Positions 14,309 to 23,631 are shown, counted from the stretch's first letter. The stretch is 39,778 nt of DNA from Micromonospora cabrerizensis (GCF_022230955.1 NZ_JAKKFI010000095.1:1-39778), one strand, 5' to 3'. The notes: generated by a model not told the origin, from the sequence alone. A program made the numbers and translations.

Positions 14309-17203
14309 TCAGCCCCGGTGGTTGCGCAACTGGATCGCGCTGGCCTGGACGCGGGTGCGGACCTGCAGCTTGTCGAAGATGTGCGACACGTGCACCCCGA
14401 TGGTCCGTTCGCTGATGAACAGCCGCTGCCCGATCTCCTTGTTGGTCAGCCCCTCGGCGACCAGGGCGAGCACCTCCCGCTCCCGTGCGGTGAGCGCGGC
14501 CAACTCGTCGTCGGACGCCTCGGTGGGCGCCCCGCGGGTGGCGCCGGTGGGCTCCCGCTCCTCCAGCGACACCCGGGCCCGCCCGGCCAGCTCGCGGATC
14601 TCCGAGGTCAACGGCACCGCACCCAACCCCTGCGCCACGTGGTACGCCTCCCGCAGCAGCTTGCCGGCGGTGGCCACCCTGCTGCGACGAGCCAGCAACG
14701 CCTCGGCCTGCCGCAGACGGGAGTACGCCGCCGGGTAGGGGTGGTGGCGTCGGTCCCACTCGGCGGCCGACACGGCCCACAGCTCCGGGTCGCTGCCGTC
14801 GAGGCGGCTCACCTCGGCGGCGCAGAGCGCCAGGAAACCCTCCACCACCGAGCGCACCGGTCGGGCCGCGCCGGCGCTCTTGCGGGCCACCCGGTCGGCG
14901 ACGTCCCGCAGCCGGCGTACGGCCGTCGGATCCACGTCCACCGTGCGGCTGGCGTGGGCCTCCGCCTCGGCGCGCAGGCCGTGCCAGACCAGGGCGGACA
15001 GGATCATCACGTCGTCGGAGCGGCTCTCGGTGAGGCCACGCTGGACGGCCAGCCGCGCCACGTCGTGCCGGCCCTCCCACATGGCCAGCCCGGACCGCAG
15101 GGTGAGCAGCGGGATGACGTGGCGCGCCCCGCCGCCGGCGAGCAGGGTCGCCACCGCGTCGAGGTCCCGACCGGCGGCCTCGATGTCGCCGTAGCCCACC
15201 GAGAGACGGCAGCGGGCGAGCAGCAACTCGACGGCGTCCGCTCCGGACGGTCGGTGCCGCAGGGCCGCGGCGACCACCTTCTCCGCCTCGGCCCACTGGC
15301 CCACCCTGAACAGCCCGTTGATGGCGATGGCCAGCAGCCGGGTGCCCCAGGTGCGGCCCAACCCCAGCTCGGCCACCCGCTCGGCGCCCCGCCGAGCCAC
15401 CACCACGCCCTCTTCGAGGATGTTCAGCGGCCCGGTCAGCAGCTCCGCCAGGTGCAGGTACGCGCAGGCGACGTCCTCCGGCTGGCCGGCGCGCTCGGCG
15501 GTGTCGAGGGCGTCACGCATGACCGCCAGACCGGCGTCGGGGTCTTCCAGACAGGCGTCGCTGAAGCCCAGCGCCGAGCTGGCCAGCACGACCTCGGTGG
15601 CGGAACCCTCCACGTTCTCGGCCAGCGCCAGAGCCTCCCGCGCCCGCTCGCCGGCGTCGGCGTAGCGGCCCAGGTGCAGCAGCAGCTCGGCCAGCCGCGC
15701 GGCCGCGGCGGCGCGGTCGCGCGGGGAGCAGTCCGCTGCCTTCAGCGCCCGCTGGTATTCCTCCTCGGCCAGCGCCGAACGACCGGCGGCGGCCAGGTAA
15801 CGGGCCCGACGGATGTGCAGCGCGCAGCTCGGCTCACCACCCCGCAGCGAGGCCAACTCCTCCAACAGGGCCAACGCGCGGGCGTGCTCCCCACAGTGGT
15901 GGGCGGCCTCGGCGGCGTTCTCCAGCAGCTCGACCCGGTCCACCGTCAGCGGGCCCGGGTCGGCGGCCAGTTGCAACGCCGCCGACCAGTGCCGGTGCGC
16001 CTCGGCGTAACCGTGCAGCCGCTCGGCCTCCTGTGCGGCGGCGACCGCCGCCGGCAACGCGCGCGCCGGCTCACCGGCCAGCCGCCAGTGGTGTGCCAGC
16101 CGCGCCTGGTGCAGCTCACCCGGCGCGGCGGTCAGCGCCTCGGCGTAGCGGCGGTGCAGCCCGGAACGCTCGGCCGGCAGCAACTCGTGCGCCAGCACCT
16201 CGGCGACGAGGCGGTGCCGCAGCCGGTAGCCGTCGTCGGCGCCGACCAGCAGCCGGTGTGCCACCGCGGCGCGGGCCGCGTCGATCAGCTCGTCCTCCGG
16301 CAGCCGCAGCACCTGGGCCAGCAGCCAGTGCTGCACCGGCTCGACGCCGGCGGCCACCGCGTGCACCACCGCGTGCGCGTGCTGGGGCAGGGCGTCGACC
16401 CGGTCGAGGAAGATCTCCCGCAACGTCTCGGACAGGCCGTCGCGGCCGTCGCGCAGGTCGCGGGCCAGTTCCTCGATGACGAACGGGTTGCCGCCGCTGC
16501 GCTGCCACACCTGCTCGGCCGCCTCGGCGGACAGCGTCCGGCCGACCACGGCGGCGGCGAGCTCCTCGGTGTCGGCCCGGCCCAGCGGCGCCAGGTCGAG
16601 CACCCGCACCGTGCGCAGCCGGCGGAGTTCGGTGAGCACCCGGCGCAGCGGGTGTGCGCCCTGCAACGACTCGGCGCGCACCGCCGCCAGCACCGAGAGC
16701 TGGAGGTCACCGAGCCCGGCCAACAGGTAGAGCAGCAGCTGCCGGGTGCTGCGGTCGACCCACTGCAGGTCGTCGAGGATCAGCACCAGCGGTCGGCCCT
16801 CGGCGATCAGGTGCAGCCCGCGCGAGACCCGCTCCAGCAGCGCGCCCGCGCCGTCCGGGCCGGCGGTCTCGTCGGCGAACATCTGCAACAGCCCCCGTAC
16901 CGCCGAGGAGGTGCGCGCGCGGGTGGACAGATCGGCGTCGAAGCGCCGCAGCGCCTGCAACAACGGGTGCAGGGGCGACGCGTCGCCGATGTCCAGACAA
17001 CTGCCGGTGAGCACCACGGCGCCCTGCTCACGCAGCCGGTCACCGATCTCGCCCAGCAGCCGGGTCTTGCCCACACCGCTCTCGCCGGTCAGGAAGACGG
17101 CGGCGGTCTGCCCGTGCGCGCCGTCACCGAGCAACGCGGACCGAACCGTCTGCACCAGCTCGGCCCGACCCACGAGCGGTGCGGTGTCCACATCGCTGGC
17201 CAT
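14309..17203 (-). CDS. LuxR-family ATP-binding regulator (LAL / STAND type)
   Basis: A 964-residue regulator. The N-terminal ATPase module has PLVGRAEL (residues 9-16), Walker A GESGVGKT (40-47) and Walker B LVLILDDLQWVD (139-150). A long helical region (about 400-890) looks like TPR-type sensor repeats (KAWSALQLA-like and HRHWSAALQ-like helices). Residues 903-964 are a LuxR helix-turn-helix: LTAREREVLALVAEGLTNKE, IGQRLFISERTIGVHVSHIF. Such MalT/LAL proteins activate transcription when ATP and an inducer bind. ATG 17203 is preceded at seven bases by TAGGCT, without a ribosome site, so the messenger may be leaderless. It is divergent from the cyclase-like gene. The ligand and target genes are unknown; DUF5995 downstream is a candidate. 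Confidence 0.9.
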   Translation of the reverse strand: MASDVDTAPLVGRAELVQTVRSALLGDGAHGQTAAVFLTGESGVGKTRLLGEIGDRLREQGAVVLTGSCLDIGDASPLHPLLQALRRFDADLSTRARTSSAVRGLLQMFADETAGPDGAGALLERVSRGLHLIAEGRPLVLILDDLQWVDRSTRQLLLYLLAGLGDLQLSVLAAVRAESLQGAHPLRRVLTELRRLRTVRVLDLAPLGRADTEELAAAVVGRTLSAEAAEQVWQRSGGNPFVIEELARDLRDGRDGLSETLREIFLDRVDALPQHAHAVVHAVAAGVEPVQHWLLAQVLRLPEDELIDAARAAVAHRLLVGADDGYRLRHRLVAEVLAHELLPAERSGLHRRYAEALTAAPGELHQARLAHHWRLAGEPARALPAAVAAAQEAERLHGYAEAHRHWSAALQLAADPGPLTVDRVELLENAAEAAHHCGEHARALALLEELASLRGGEPSCALHIRRARYLAAAGRSALAEEEYQRALKAADCSPRDRAAAAARLAELLLHLGRYADAGERAREALALAENVEGSATEVVLASSALGFSDACLEDPDAGLAVMRDALDTAERAGQPEDVACAYLHLAELLTGPLNILEEGVVVARRGAERVAELGLGRTWGTRLLAIAINGLFRVGQWAEAEKVVAAALRHRPSGADAVELLLARCRLSVGYGDIEAAGRDLDAVATLLAGGGARHVIPLLTLRSGLAMWEGRHDVARLAVQRGLTESRSDDVMILSALVWHGLRAEAEAHASRTVDVDPTAVRRLRDVADRVARKSAGAARPVRSVVEGFLALCAAEVSRLDGSDPELWAVSAAEWDRRHHPYPAAYSRLRQAEALLARRSRVATAGKLLREAYHVAQGLGAVPLTSEIRELAGRARVSLEEREPTGATRGAPTEASDDELAALTAREREVLALVAEGLTNKEIGQRLFISERTIGVHVSHIFDKLQVRTRVQASAIQLRNHRG

Positions 17204-17210
17204 GGCACGC

Positions 17211-17216
17211 AGCCTA
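17211..17216 (-). promoter_or_regulatory. Probable -10 element for a leaderless LAL-regulator transcript
   Basis: On the minus strand TAGGCT is followed by seven bases and then the ATG, the spacing expected when transcription starts at the start codon. No purine-rich ribosome site is present. A matching -35 is not clear. Confidence 0.45.
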
Positions 17217-17244
17217 ATCACAGGGCCCCTCACCGTTCTACGGC

Positions 17245-17316
17245 CATACGTCGCTTGTGGTACTCCTCGCGTCGACTTTGCGACTAAAGGTTGCGGGTGG
17301 CCGACATACGTCGTTC
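17245..17316. promoter_or_regulatory. CATACGTCG direct repeats 60 bp apart in a divergent promoter region
   Basis: CATACGTCG occurs at 17245-17253 and 17305-17313, exactly 60 bp apart. The second is flanked by GCCGA/TCGGC arms (17302-17318). They lie between the divergent LAL-regulator and cyclase-like genes, and the 60-bp phase is close to a whole number of helical turns. They may be binding sites for the LAL regulator or another factor. Confidence 0.4.
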
Positions 17317-17397
17317 GGCAGATCCCCCGTGAGCCCAGGAATGCCAATCTCCGGAGGTCATCAGGCACGAGCGGGGAGAAGGGCCGGTGCGATACCC

Positions 17398-19647
17398 ATG
17401 ACCACCACCACTGTCGACGCGCTGCGGACCGCGACCCCGCACTGGCCGGTGCCCCAGGAGAGACGCACCGTCACCGTGCTCTTCGCGGACATCGTCGGCT
17501 CCACCGCGCTGGTGGACCGCCTCGACCCGGAGGACGTCCGGGCGTTGCAACGGGCCTACTTCGACACCGTCGCCGGTGTGCTGCACCGCTGGCAGGGGGT
17601 GGTGGAGAAGTACGTCGGCGACGCGGTGATGGCGCTCTTCGGCGCCCGGCACTCGGACGGCTTCGACGCGTACCGGGCGGTGCGCGCCGGGCTCGAGATC
17701 CAGGCCGCGCTGGACCGCCGGCCGATGACCGGCGACAGCAGACTGCGGGTCCGCGTCGGTGTCGCCACCGGCGAGGTCGTGGTCGACCTGGGCGGCGCGG
17801 TCAGTGGCGGGCACGGCGTGGCCAGCGGCGCGGTGATCACCACCGCGGCCCGCCTGCAGGAGTACGCGCCACCCGGCGCCGTCGCGCTCTGTGCGGCCAC
17901 CGCCCGGGCCACCGTCGGCCTGATCACCCAGCGTCAGCTGACGCCGGTGCCGGTCGCCGGCCGGGTGCCGCCGATGCCGGTGTGGCACGCCGTCGGGCCG
18001 GTCCGCCCGGGCACCGACCGGCACGACGGCCCCCTGATCGGTCGCCGCCGCGAGCTGGCCACGATCCGCGACCAGTTGAGCCGGGCCATCCGCGAGCAGG
18101 ACCCGCGCTGGATCTCGCTGGTCGGCCCCACCGGCAGTGGCCGTAGCCGACTGCTGCACGAGTTGACCCGTGGGCTGACCACGGTGGACGACGTGCCGGT
18201 GCGCTGGTGTGTGGCGACCTGCCAGCCGTACCCCGATCAGGTCATGGCGCCGGCCGCCGAGCTGCTGCGCGGCCTCGCCGGGGTGCGGCACGGCGACGGC
18301 CCGGCGGTGGTCCACGACCGGTTGGTGGCCGCCCTGACGTCGCTGTTCCCGCCGGAGCGCGTCGCGGCGGCGATCCCGGCCCTGCAACGGTTCCTGACCA
18401 CCCCGGACGGCTCGTCGGCGGCGCTGGCGGGGGCGGCGATCTGCCGCGACGTCCTGCTGACTCTGGCCGCGCACCAGCCGCTGATCGTCGCCGTGGACGA
18501 CGTGGACCGGGCGGCACCGGCGATGAGCCGCTTTCTGCACGCGCTGTTCAGCACGGCGACGGCACGCGGGTTGCCACTGGCCCTGATCACCCTGCACCAA
18601 CCGCAGTGGGCCGACACCCGGCCCAGCCCGGCCCGGCGGGTGACGATCGGTCCGCTGGCCACGGTGCAGTCCGGGCGGCTGCTGCGCCACCTGCTCACCC
18701 GGGCCGGGCAACCGGTGACCTTGGCCGACCGACTACTGCCACTGGTGGGCGGCCGTCCCGGGCACGCGGCCGAGTACGTCCGGTCCATCATGGAGGGCGC
18801 CGACCGGGTGACGGTCGCGCTACCCGACGCGGTCCGCCGGGCCGTCGGCGCGGAGCTGGACCACCTCGACGGTGAACGGCGGGCCGTGCTGATGGCCGCC
18901 GCGACCGTGGGCGGTGTGATCCGCGGCGCCGCCGTCGACCGGGCCCTCGGGTGGGCGCCCGGCCGGTCCGCGCCGGCCCTGCGCGGGCTGGTCACCGCCG
19001 GGCTGCTGCTCCCCCGGCGCGTCGACGGGTACGCGTTCGCCGCGCCCGCGCTGCGCCAGGTCGCCGTCGAGCGGTTGCCCCGCGCGTTGCGGGCCGTCTT
19101 CGGTCGCCGGGCCGGCGAGGCGACGCACCTCGACGCCGCCCGCCCGGACGCCCCCGACCCCACAGCGGTCCGTCGCACCGCGGATCAGCCTGTCGCAGAG
19201 TCCCCTGCCGACGTGGTGCGTCTCGACGCCGTTCGCGTTCGCTCCCGGGTTGGCCGCCCCGACGCCGTCTTCGCCGCGGTGGCCCCGACGCTCTCGTCGC
19301 CCCGCGCCGAACCGCCGCGCCGACGTCTTCCCACCGCGACGATGGTGACTCCACCGGCCACGCCGACCCGGGAGACCAACCGCCCGGCGGGTGCCCGCCG
19401 GCTGCGCGCCGTCGCGTCCGCCGGTGACGTGCCGCCGACCCGAGCGTCCGCGACACCGACCAACACGGGCGGGCACTGGCCAACGGACGTGGACCGGGCC
19501 CCCGCGACCCTCCGTGCGCTGCCTGCCGTGCCGGAGCCAGCCGAACGGGACGCGCCTGTCGGCGTCGGCCCACCGGTCAGGGTCGTGCGTGCCGCACCCC
19601 GCCCGCCGTCGTTGCGCTGGCCGAACGGTCTGGCCACCTCCGCCTGA
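17398..19647 (+). CDS. Class III cyclase-like / ATPase protein with degenerate active sites
   Basis: A 749-residue protein. Residues 20-200 are a class III nucleotide cyclase domain: LFADIVGST with metal-binding Asp31, and EKYVGDAVMALFG with Lys71 and metal-binding Asp75. By comparison with Rv1625c, the adenine-contacting Asp is Val141 and the transition-state Asn is Thr148 (AVITTAAR), while the Arg is kept (Arg152). Residues about 210-560 are an AAA/STAND ATPase whose Walker A reads GPTGSGRS (243-250), with Arg249 in place of Lys; Walker B is LIVAVDDVDRA. The last 200 residues are Pro/Arg/Ala-rich and disordered; there is no output domain. It may be a nucleotide-sensing pseudo-enzyme. ATG 17398 is preceded by GGGAGAAGGG at long spacing. 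It is divergent from the LAL regulator. Confidence 0.85.
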   Translation: MTTTTVDALRTATPHWPVPQERRTVTVLFADIVGSTALVDRLDPEDVRALQRAYFDTVAGVLHRWQGVVEKYVGDAVMALFGARHSDGFDAYRAVRAGLEIQAALDRRPMTGDSRLRVRVGVATGEVVVDLGGAVSGGHGVASGAVITTAARLQEYAPPGAVALCAATARATVGLITQRQLTPVPVAGRVPPMPVWHAVGPVRPGTDRHDGPLIGRRRELATIRDQLSRAIREQDPRWISLVGPTGSGRSRLLHELTRGLTTVDDVPVRWCVATCQPYPDQVMAPAAELLRGLAGVRHGDGPAVVHDRLVAALTSLFPPERVAAAIPALQRFLTTPDGSSAALAGAAICRDVLLTLAAHQPLIVAVDDVDRAAPAMSRFLHALFSTATARGLPLALITLHQPQWADTRPSPARRVTIGPLATVQSGRLLRHLLTRAGQPVTLADRLLPLVGGRPGHAAEYVRSIMEGADRVTVALPDAVRRAVGAELDHLDGERRAVLMAAATVGGVIRGAAVDRALGWAPGRSAPALRGLVTAGLLLPRRVDGYAFAAPALRQVAVERLPRALRAVFGRRAGEATHLDAARPDAPDPTAVRRTADQPVAESPADVVRLDAVRVRSRVGRPDAVFAAVAPTLSSPRAEPPRRRLPTATMVTPPATPTRETNRPAGARRLRAVASAGDVPPTRASATPTNTGGHWPTDVDRAPATLRALPAVPEPAERDAPVGVGPPVRVVRAAPRPPSLRWPNGLATSA

Positions 19648-19651
19648 GGGG

Positions 19652-20197
19652 TCACGTCGGTCGCCCGCCGAACTGCCAGGGGTGCACCTCGACGTCGGCG
19701 TACCGGTCCACCGTCAGGATGGCGCGCGCCGCGTCCGGGGTCGCCGCCCGGAGCAGCGCGGCGGTGCCGAGCCAGGTGTCGCCGTCGTCGGACAGCAGCG
19801 GCCCGTACGCGATCAGCTCGTCCGGGTCGGGCGGCACGGCCAGGTCGACGGCCGGCCCCGCGCCGAGGCCGAGCACCAGGTACCGGTTGCCGCCGGTCCG
19901 ACCGCCGGGGAAGTCCCACATCGTGCGGCCCAGCGTGTTGCGCCACCGGCGCAGCAGCACATCCCGGTACACGCCGGCCTGGTAGTTCGGCTCGTCGAAG
20001 GCGAACGCCCGCGCGGCGGCCGGATGGGGCAGGTCGACGATGTGCACGCTGCCGGTGGCCGTGTCACCGGACAGGGTCGGGCCGCGGGCGATCATCTCCG
20101 CCGCGTACCCGTCCATGTAGGCCCAGTGCGCGGCCAGCAGGTTGTCGCGCAGCGTCGCCGAGTCGGGCCGGTCGCGGTGGTAACACAGGAACTCCAT
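19652..20197 (-). CDS. Tandem YciI-domain protein
   Basis: A 181-residue protein with two YciI-like ferredoxin-fold halves. The first (residues 1-90) shows HWAYMDGYAAEMIARGPTLS and FAFDEPNYQAGVYRDVLLRR, the usual YciI core with the LxxHxxY/M helix and the terminal DP(Y/F) segment. The second (about 105-181) repeats YLVLGLG, DELIAYGPLLSDDGDTWLG and AAILTVDRYADVEVHPW in a shorter form. Single-domain YciI proteins are about 95 residues; a fused pair in one chain is less common. The function is poorly known; links to stress and signalling have been suggested. ATG 20197 is chosen over a possible ATG three codons upstream. It converges with the cyclase-like gene only four bases away. Confidence 0.75.
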   Translation of the reverse strand: MEFLCYHRDRPDSATLRDNLLAAHWAYMDGYAAEMIARGPTLSGDTATGSVHIVDLPHPAAARAFAFDEPNYQAGVYRDVLLRRWRNTLGRTMWDFPGGRTGGNRYLVLGLGAGPAVDLAVPPDPDELIAYGPLLSDDGDTWLGTAALLRAATPDAARAILTVDRYADVEVHPWQFGGRPT

Positions 20198-20305
20198 GCC
20201 GCACATTCTGGACGCCGCGCCCACCCCCTGCCGGCCGGCGCAGCAGGGTCGTCCTACGGCACGGACGCCCAGGCCACCCACGGGGCGACTAGGATCGGCC
20301 CAGCC

Positions 20306-23300
20306 ATGCTGCTACGGGTGCTCGGGCCGCTTGAGGTCGAGGTCGACACAGGCGGACCGGTCGACCTCGGCGGCCCCCGCCAACGCGCCGTGCTCGCGCT
20401 GTTGCTGGCGGCACGAGGCGAGGTCGTCTCCGTAGGTCGGATGATCGAGGAGTTGTGGCGGGGTGACCCACCGCCGCGGGCGATCGCCTCCCTCCAGGCG
20501 TACGTGTCACACCTGCGCCGGCTCCTGGAGCCGGCCCGCGAGCGCCGAGCGCCGGGGCGGGTCCTGATCACCGCGCCGCCCGGCTACGCGATCCGGGTCC
20601 CCGCCGACGCGGTCGACGCCGGACGGTTCGAGGCGTTGCTCGCCGAGGCGCGCGCGGTCAACGCCGCCGACCCGCGTCGGGCACGCCGGCTGCTGGGCAC
20701 CGGGCTCGACCTGTGGCGCGGGCCCGCGTACGCCGAGTTCGCCGAGGAGCCGTGGGCGCAGCCGGAGGTGATGCGGTTGAAGGAGCTGCGCCTCGCCGCC
20801 CGCGAGCTGCTGCTCGACGTCACCGTGCGCTGCGGCGACGCGGCAGAGGCGGTGCCGGAGGCGGAGGTGCTGACCCGGCAGGCGCCGCTGCGGGAGGAGA
20901 GCTGGCGGTTGCTGGCGCTGGCGTTGTGGCGGACCGGCCGGCAGGGCGACGCCCTCGCCGCGCTGCGTCGGGCGCGGGCGACCCTGGCGGACCAGCTCGG
21001 GCTGGACCCGGGCCCGGCGCTGGTCGAGCTGGAGTCCGCGATCCTGACCCAGCGCCTCGACCTGCTCCCACCGGTGGCCGTGACGGCGGCCCGCGTCGAC
21101 GCTCGGCGACCTGGCTCGGAGGAGGTGTTCGTCGGGCGGGAGGCCGAGCTGGCGACGCTCGGGCAGGCGGCCACCGAGGCAGTGGCGGGCGGACCTCGGG
21201 TCGCGCTCGTCAGCGGCGAGGCCGGAGCCGGCAAGACGACGGTGCTCACCCGGTTCCGGGAGGCGCTCGACGTACGCGGCTGGCTGGTCACCGTCGGCCG
21301 CTGCCCCGAGGTCGAGGGCGCCCCACCGGCCTGGCCGTGGGTCGAGGCGCTGCGGCAGCTCGCCGAGGAGGCGCCGCCGGAAGATCTCGCAGCGGCGCTC
21401 GCCCCGCTGCTCGGTGGAGGTGACGGCGAGGCGGGCGGAGACGTCGCCGCTGGCCGATTCCGGTTGCACCGTGCCGTCGGTGCCTGGCTCGGCGCGGCTG
21501 CGGTCCGCAGACCGGTCGCGGTCGTCCTCGACGACCTGCACGCCGCCGACGCCGAGACGCTGCTCCTGCTCGAGAGCGTCACCGAACTGACCATCGGCGC
21601 CGTCCTGTTCGTGGTGGCGTTGCGGCCCACCGACAACCGAGAGCGACTCGCCGACACCATGGCCGTCCTGGCCCGCCGGTCACCCCACCGGGTCCAGCTG
21701 GACGGTCTGACCATGGCCGAGGTCGAGCGGCTGCTCGGCGCGCTGGCCCAGACCCGCCTCGACGCGGACACGGTCGCCGCGCTGACCGAGCGCACCGGCG
21801 GCAACCCGTTCTACGTCCGCGAGTCGGCACGGCTGCTGGCCGCGGAGGGCACGCTCGTCGCCACCTCCGACGTGCCCGAGGGGGTACGCGACGTGCTGCG
21901 CCGCCGGCTCTCCCGCCTGCCGTCGTCGGCGGTCTCGGTGCTGCGGCTCGCCGCCACGCTCGGGCGGGAGGCGGACCTGCGAACCCTGGTCGACGCGGCC
22001 GATACCGACGAGGCGTCCACCCTCGAAGCGGTGGAGGTCGGGCTGACCGCCGGCCTGCTCACCGAACCGGCACCCGGGCGGGTGCGCTTCGTGCACGGCC
22101 TGGTCTGCGACACCATCTACTCGGACCTGCCCCACCTGCGCCGCACCCACCTGCACGCCCGGGTCGCCGCCGCCACCCGCCGGCTGACACCCGACGACTA
22201 CCCGGCACTGGCGCACCACTACGCCCGCGCGGCGTCGCCCGACACCGCGCCGCTGGCCGTCGACTACGCCGTCCGCGCCGCCGAGCTGGCCGAGCGGCGG
22301 TACGCGTACGACGCCGCGATCGACGTGCTCGGCAACGCCGTCGACGCCGCGGCGACGGTGGTCGGGGACCGCGACGCGCTGCGGGTCGACCTGCTCGGCC
22401 GGCTGCTGCGCGCCCAGGCCCGGGCCGGTGCGGTGGCCGCCGCCCGGGCGACCCGCGCCCGGGCCGTCGACGTCGCTGTCGCGTCCGACCGGGACGACCT
22501 GCTGGTCGCGGCGTTCACCGCCTGGACGGTCCCCACACCGTGGCTGACCCACGCGTACGGCGTGGTGGACCACCGGGTCGTCGAGTTGCTCAGCCGGCTG
22601 CTGCGGGCCGACGGGCTGGACCCGGTCGACCGCTGTCGACTACTCGACGCACTGGCCACCGAGTTGGACGGCGAGTCGGATCCCCGGGGCGTGACGGCCG
22701 GGCGGGAGGCGCTGGCGATCGCACGGCGGCTGGACGACCCCGGGTTGCGCGCCCTGGGGCTGGCCGCCCGGGTCCGGACCATGAGCTACGAGCGGGAGGC
22801 GTCGCACCGTCGAGAGCTGGCCCTGGAACTGCGCGACCTCGCCGACGAGCACGGGCTGGTGACCTACCGCTGGGTCGCCGAGCAGGTGCTGGGCCATGCC
22901 GCCGCCGCGCTCAACGAGCCGGCCGAGCTTCGGGTCAGCGTCGCCCGGCAGGGTCGGCTGGCCGAGACGTACCAGCTCCACGAGGGGCAGGTGATCCACC
23001 TGTGCGCGCTGGGCGCCCTCGCGCACATCGCCGGTGACTTCACCGCCGCGCGACGGCACTACGACGAGGTGGCCGTGCAGATGCGACGACAGGGTTCGCT
23101 GCACGCCGAGGCCTTCCACTATTTCTCCGTGGCGACCCTGCTGATCAGCCAGGGACTCTTCGGCGAGCATCTGGAGGCGACCCGCCGCATCCGTGGGTCG
23201 TTGGGGCCGATCGTGGACGACCTGCTGGCGCTCGCGCTGATCGAGGGCGGGCGGGTGGACGAGGCGCGAGCGATGCCGATCGGGCGACACACCTACCGCC

Positions 23301-23596
23301 CGGACTACTTCGAGTCGGCGTTGCTCACCGTGCGCGGGATGGTCGTCGTGGCGCTGGGCCGGCGGGACCTGGCCCAGCCGCTGATCGACGCCCTGCTCCC
23401 GGTACGCGACCAACTGGCCGGTTTCTCCACCACCGCGGCCGTGGTGCGGCCGGTCGCGCTGACGCTCGGGGAGTTGTTCCGGCTGCTGGGCCGCCCCGAG
23501 GAGGCGACGCGGCACTTCACGCTGGCGGCCGGGGTGGCCCGCCGGTGGGAGTCGCCGCACTGGCTGGCCGAGGCGACGGCGGCGCTGGCCGACTGA
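20306..23596 (+). CDS. AfsR/SARP-family transcriptional regulator with ATPase and helical repeat domains
   Basis: A 1096-residue regulator. Residues 1-100 are an OmpR-like winged helix of the SARP type (GGPRQRAVLALLLAARGEVV, LQAYVSHLRRLL, GYAIRVP). Residues about 105-250 are the bacterial transcriptional activation domain (LGTGLDLWRGPAY, LGLDPGPALVELE). The ATPase module has Walker A GEAGAGKT (304-311) and Walker B VAVVLDD (404-410); the rest, to about 1080, is TPR-like helices. SARP proteins activate secondary metabolism or stress genes at tandem repeats of 11-bp period near the -35 site. A pair of such repeats stands just downstream, before the hemerythrin-like gene. The ATG at 20306 follows TAGGATC; no strong site is seen. 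The inducing signal is unknown. Confidence 0.9.
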   Translation: MLLRVLGPLEVEVDTGGPVDLGGPRQRAVLALLLAARGEVVSVGRMIEELWRGDPPPRAIASLQAYVSHLRRLLEPARERRAPGRVLITAPPGYAIRVPADAVDAGRFEALLAEARAVNAADPRRARRLLGTGLDLWRGPAYAEFAEEPWAQPEVMRLKELRLAARELLLDVTVRCGDAAEAVPEAEVLTRQAPLREESWRLLALALWRTGRQGDALAALRRARATLADQLGLDPGPALVELESAILTQRLDLLPPVAVTAARVDARRPGSEEVFVGREAELATLGQAATEAVAGGPRVALVSGEAGAGKTTVLTRFREALDVRGWLVTVGRCPEVEGAPPAWPWVEALRQLAEEAPPEDLAAALAPLLGGGDGEAGGDVAAGRFRLHRAVGAWLGAAAVRRPVAVVLDDLHAADAETLLLLESVTELTIGAVLFVVALRPTDNRERLADTMAVLARRSPHRVQLDGLTMAEVERLLGALAQTRLDADTVAALTERTGGNPFYVRESARLLAAEGTLVATSDVPEGVRDVLRRRLSRLPSSAVSVLRLAATLGREADLRTLVDAADTDEASTLEAVEVGLTAGLLTEPAPGRVRFVHGLVCDTIYSDLPHLRRTHLHARVAAATRRLTPDDYPALAHHYARAASPDTAPLAVDYAVRAAELAERRYAYDAAIDVLGNAVDAAATVVGDRDALRVDLLGRLLRAQARAGAVAAARATRARAVDVAVASDRDDLLVAAFTAWTVPTPWLTHAYGVVDHRVVELLSRLLRADGLDPVDRCRLLDALATELDGESDPRGVTAGREALAIARRLDDPGLRALGLAARVRTMSYEREASHRRELALELRDLADEHGLVTYRWVAEQVLGHAAAALNEPAELRVSVARQGRLAETYQLHEGQVIHLCALGALAHIAGDFTAARRHYDEVAVQMRRQGSLHAEAFHYFSVATLLISQGLFGEHLEATRRIRGSLGPIVDDLLALALIEGGRVDEARAMPIGRHTYRPDYFESALLTVRGMVVVALGRRDLAQPLIDALLPVRDQLAGFSTTAAVVRPVALTLGELFRLLGRPEEATRHFTLAAGVARRWESPHWLAEATAALAD

Positions 23597-23611
23597 CCTC
23601 GGCGGTTGGTG

Positions 23612-23631
23612 GGTTCCAAGCCGGTTCCAAG
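23612..23631 (+). promoter_or_regulatory. Possible SARP-type 11-bp direct repeats before the hemerythrin gene
   Basis: GGTTCCAAG occurs at 23612-23620 and 23623-23631, an exact 11-bp period, the arrangement typical of SARP binding sites. They stand between the SARP gene and the hemerythrin-domain gene. A CATGAT hexamer 10 bp further on could be a -10 element. Confidence 0.45.

Noticed and set aside
12398..17287. A 1629-codon plus-strand open frame
   Set aside because: It is the complementary shadow of the DUF5995 and LAL genes, which have clear domains; the translation is Gln/Arg/Gly-rich with no motif.
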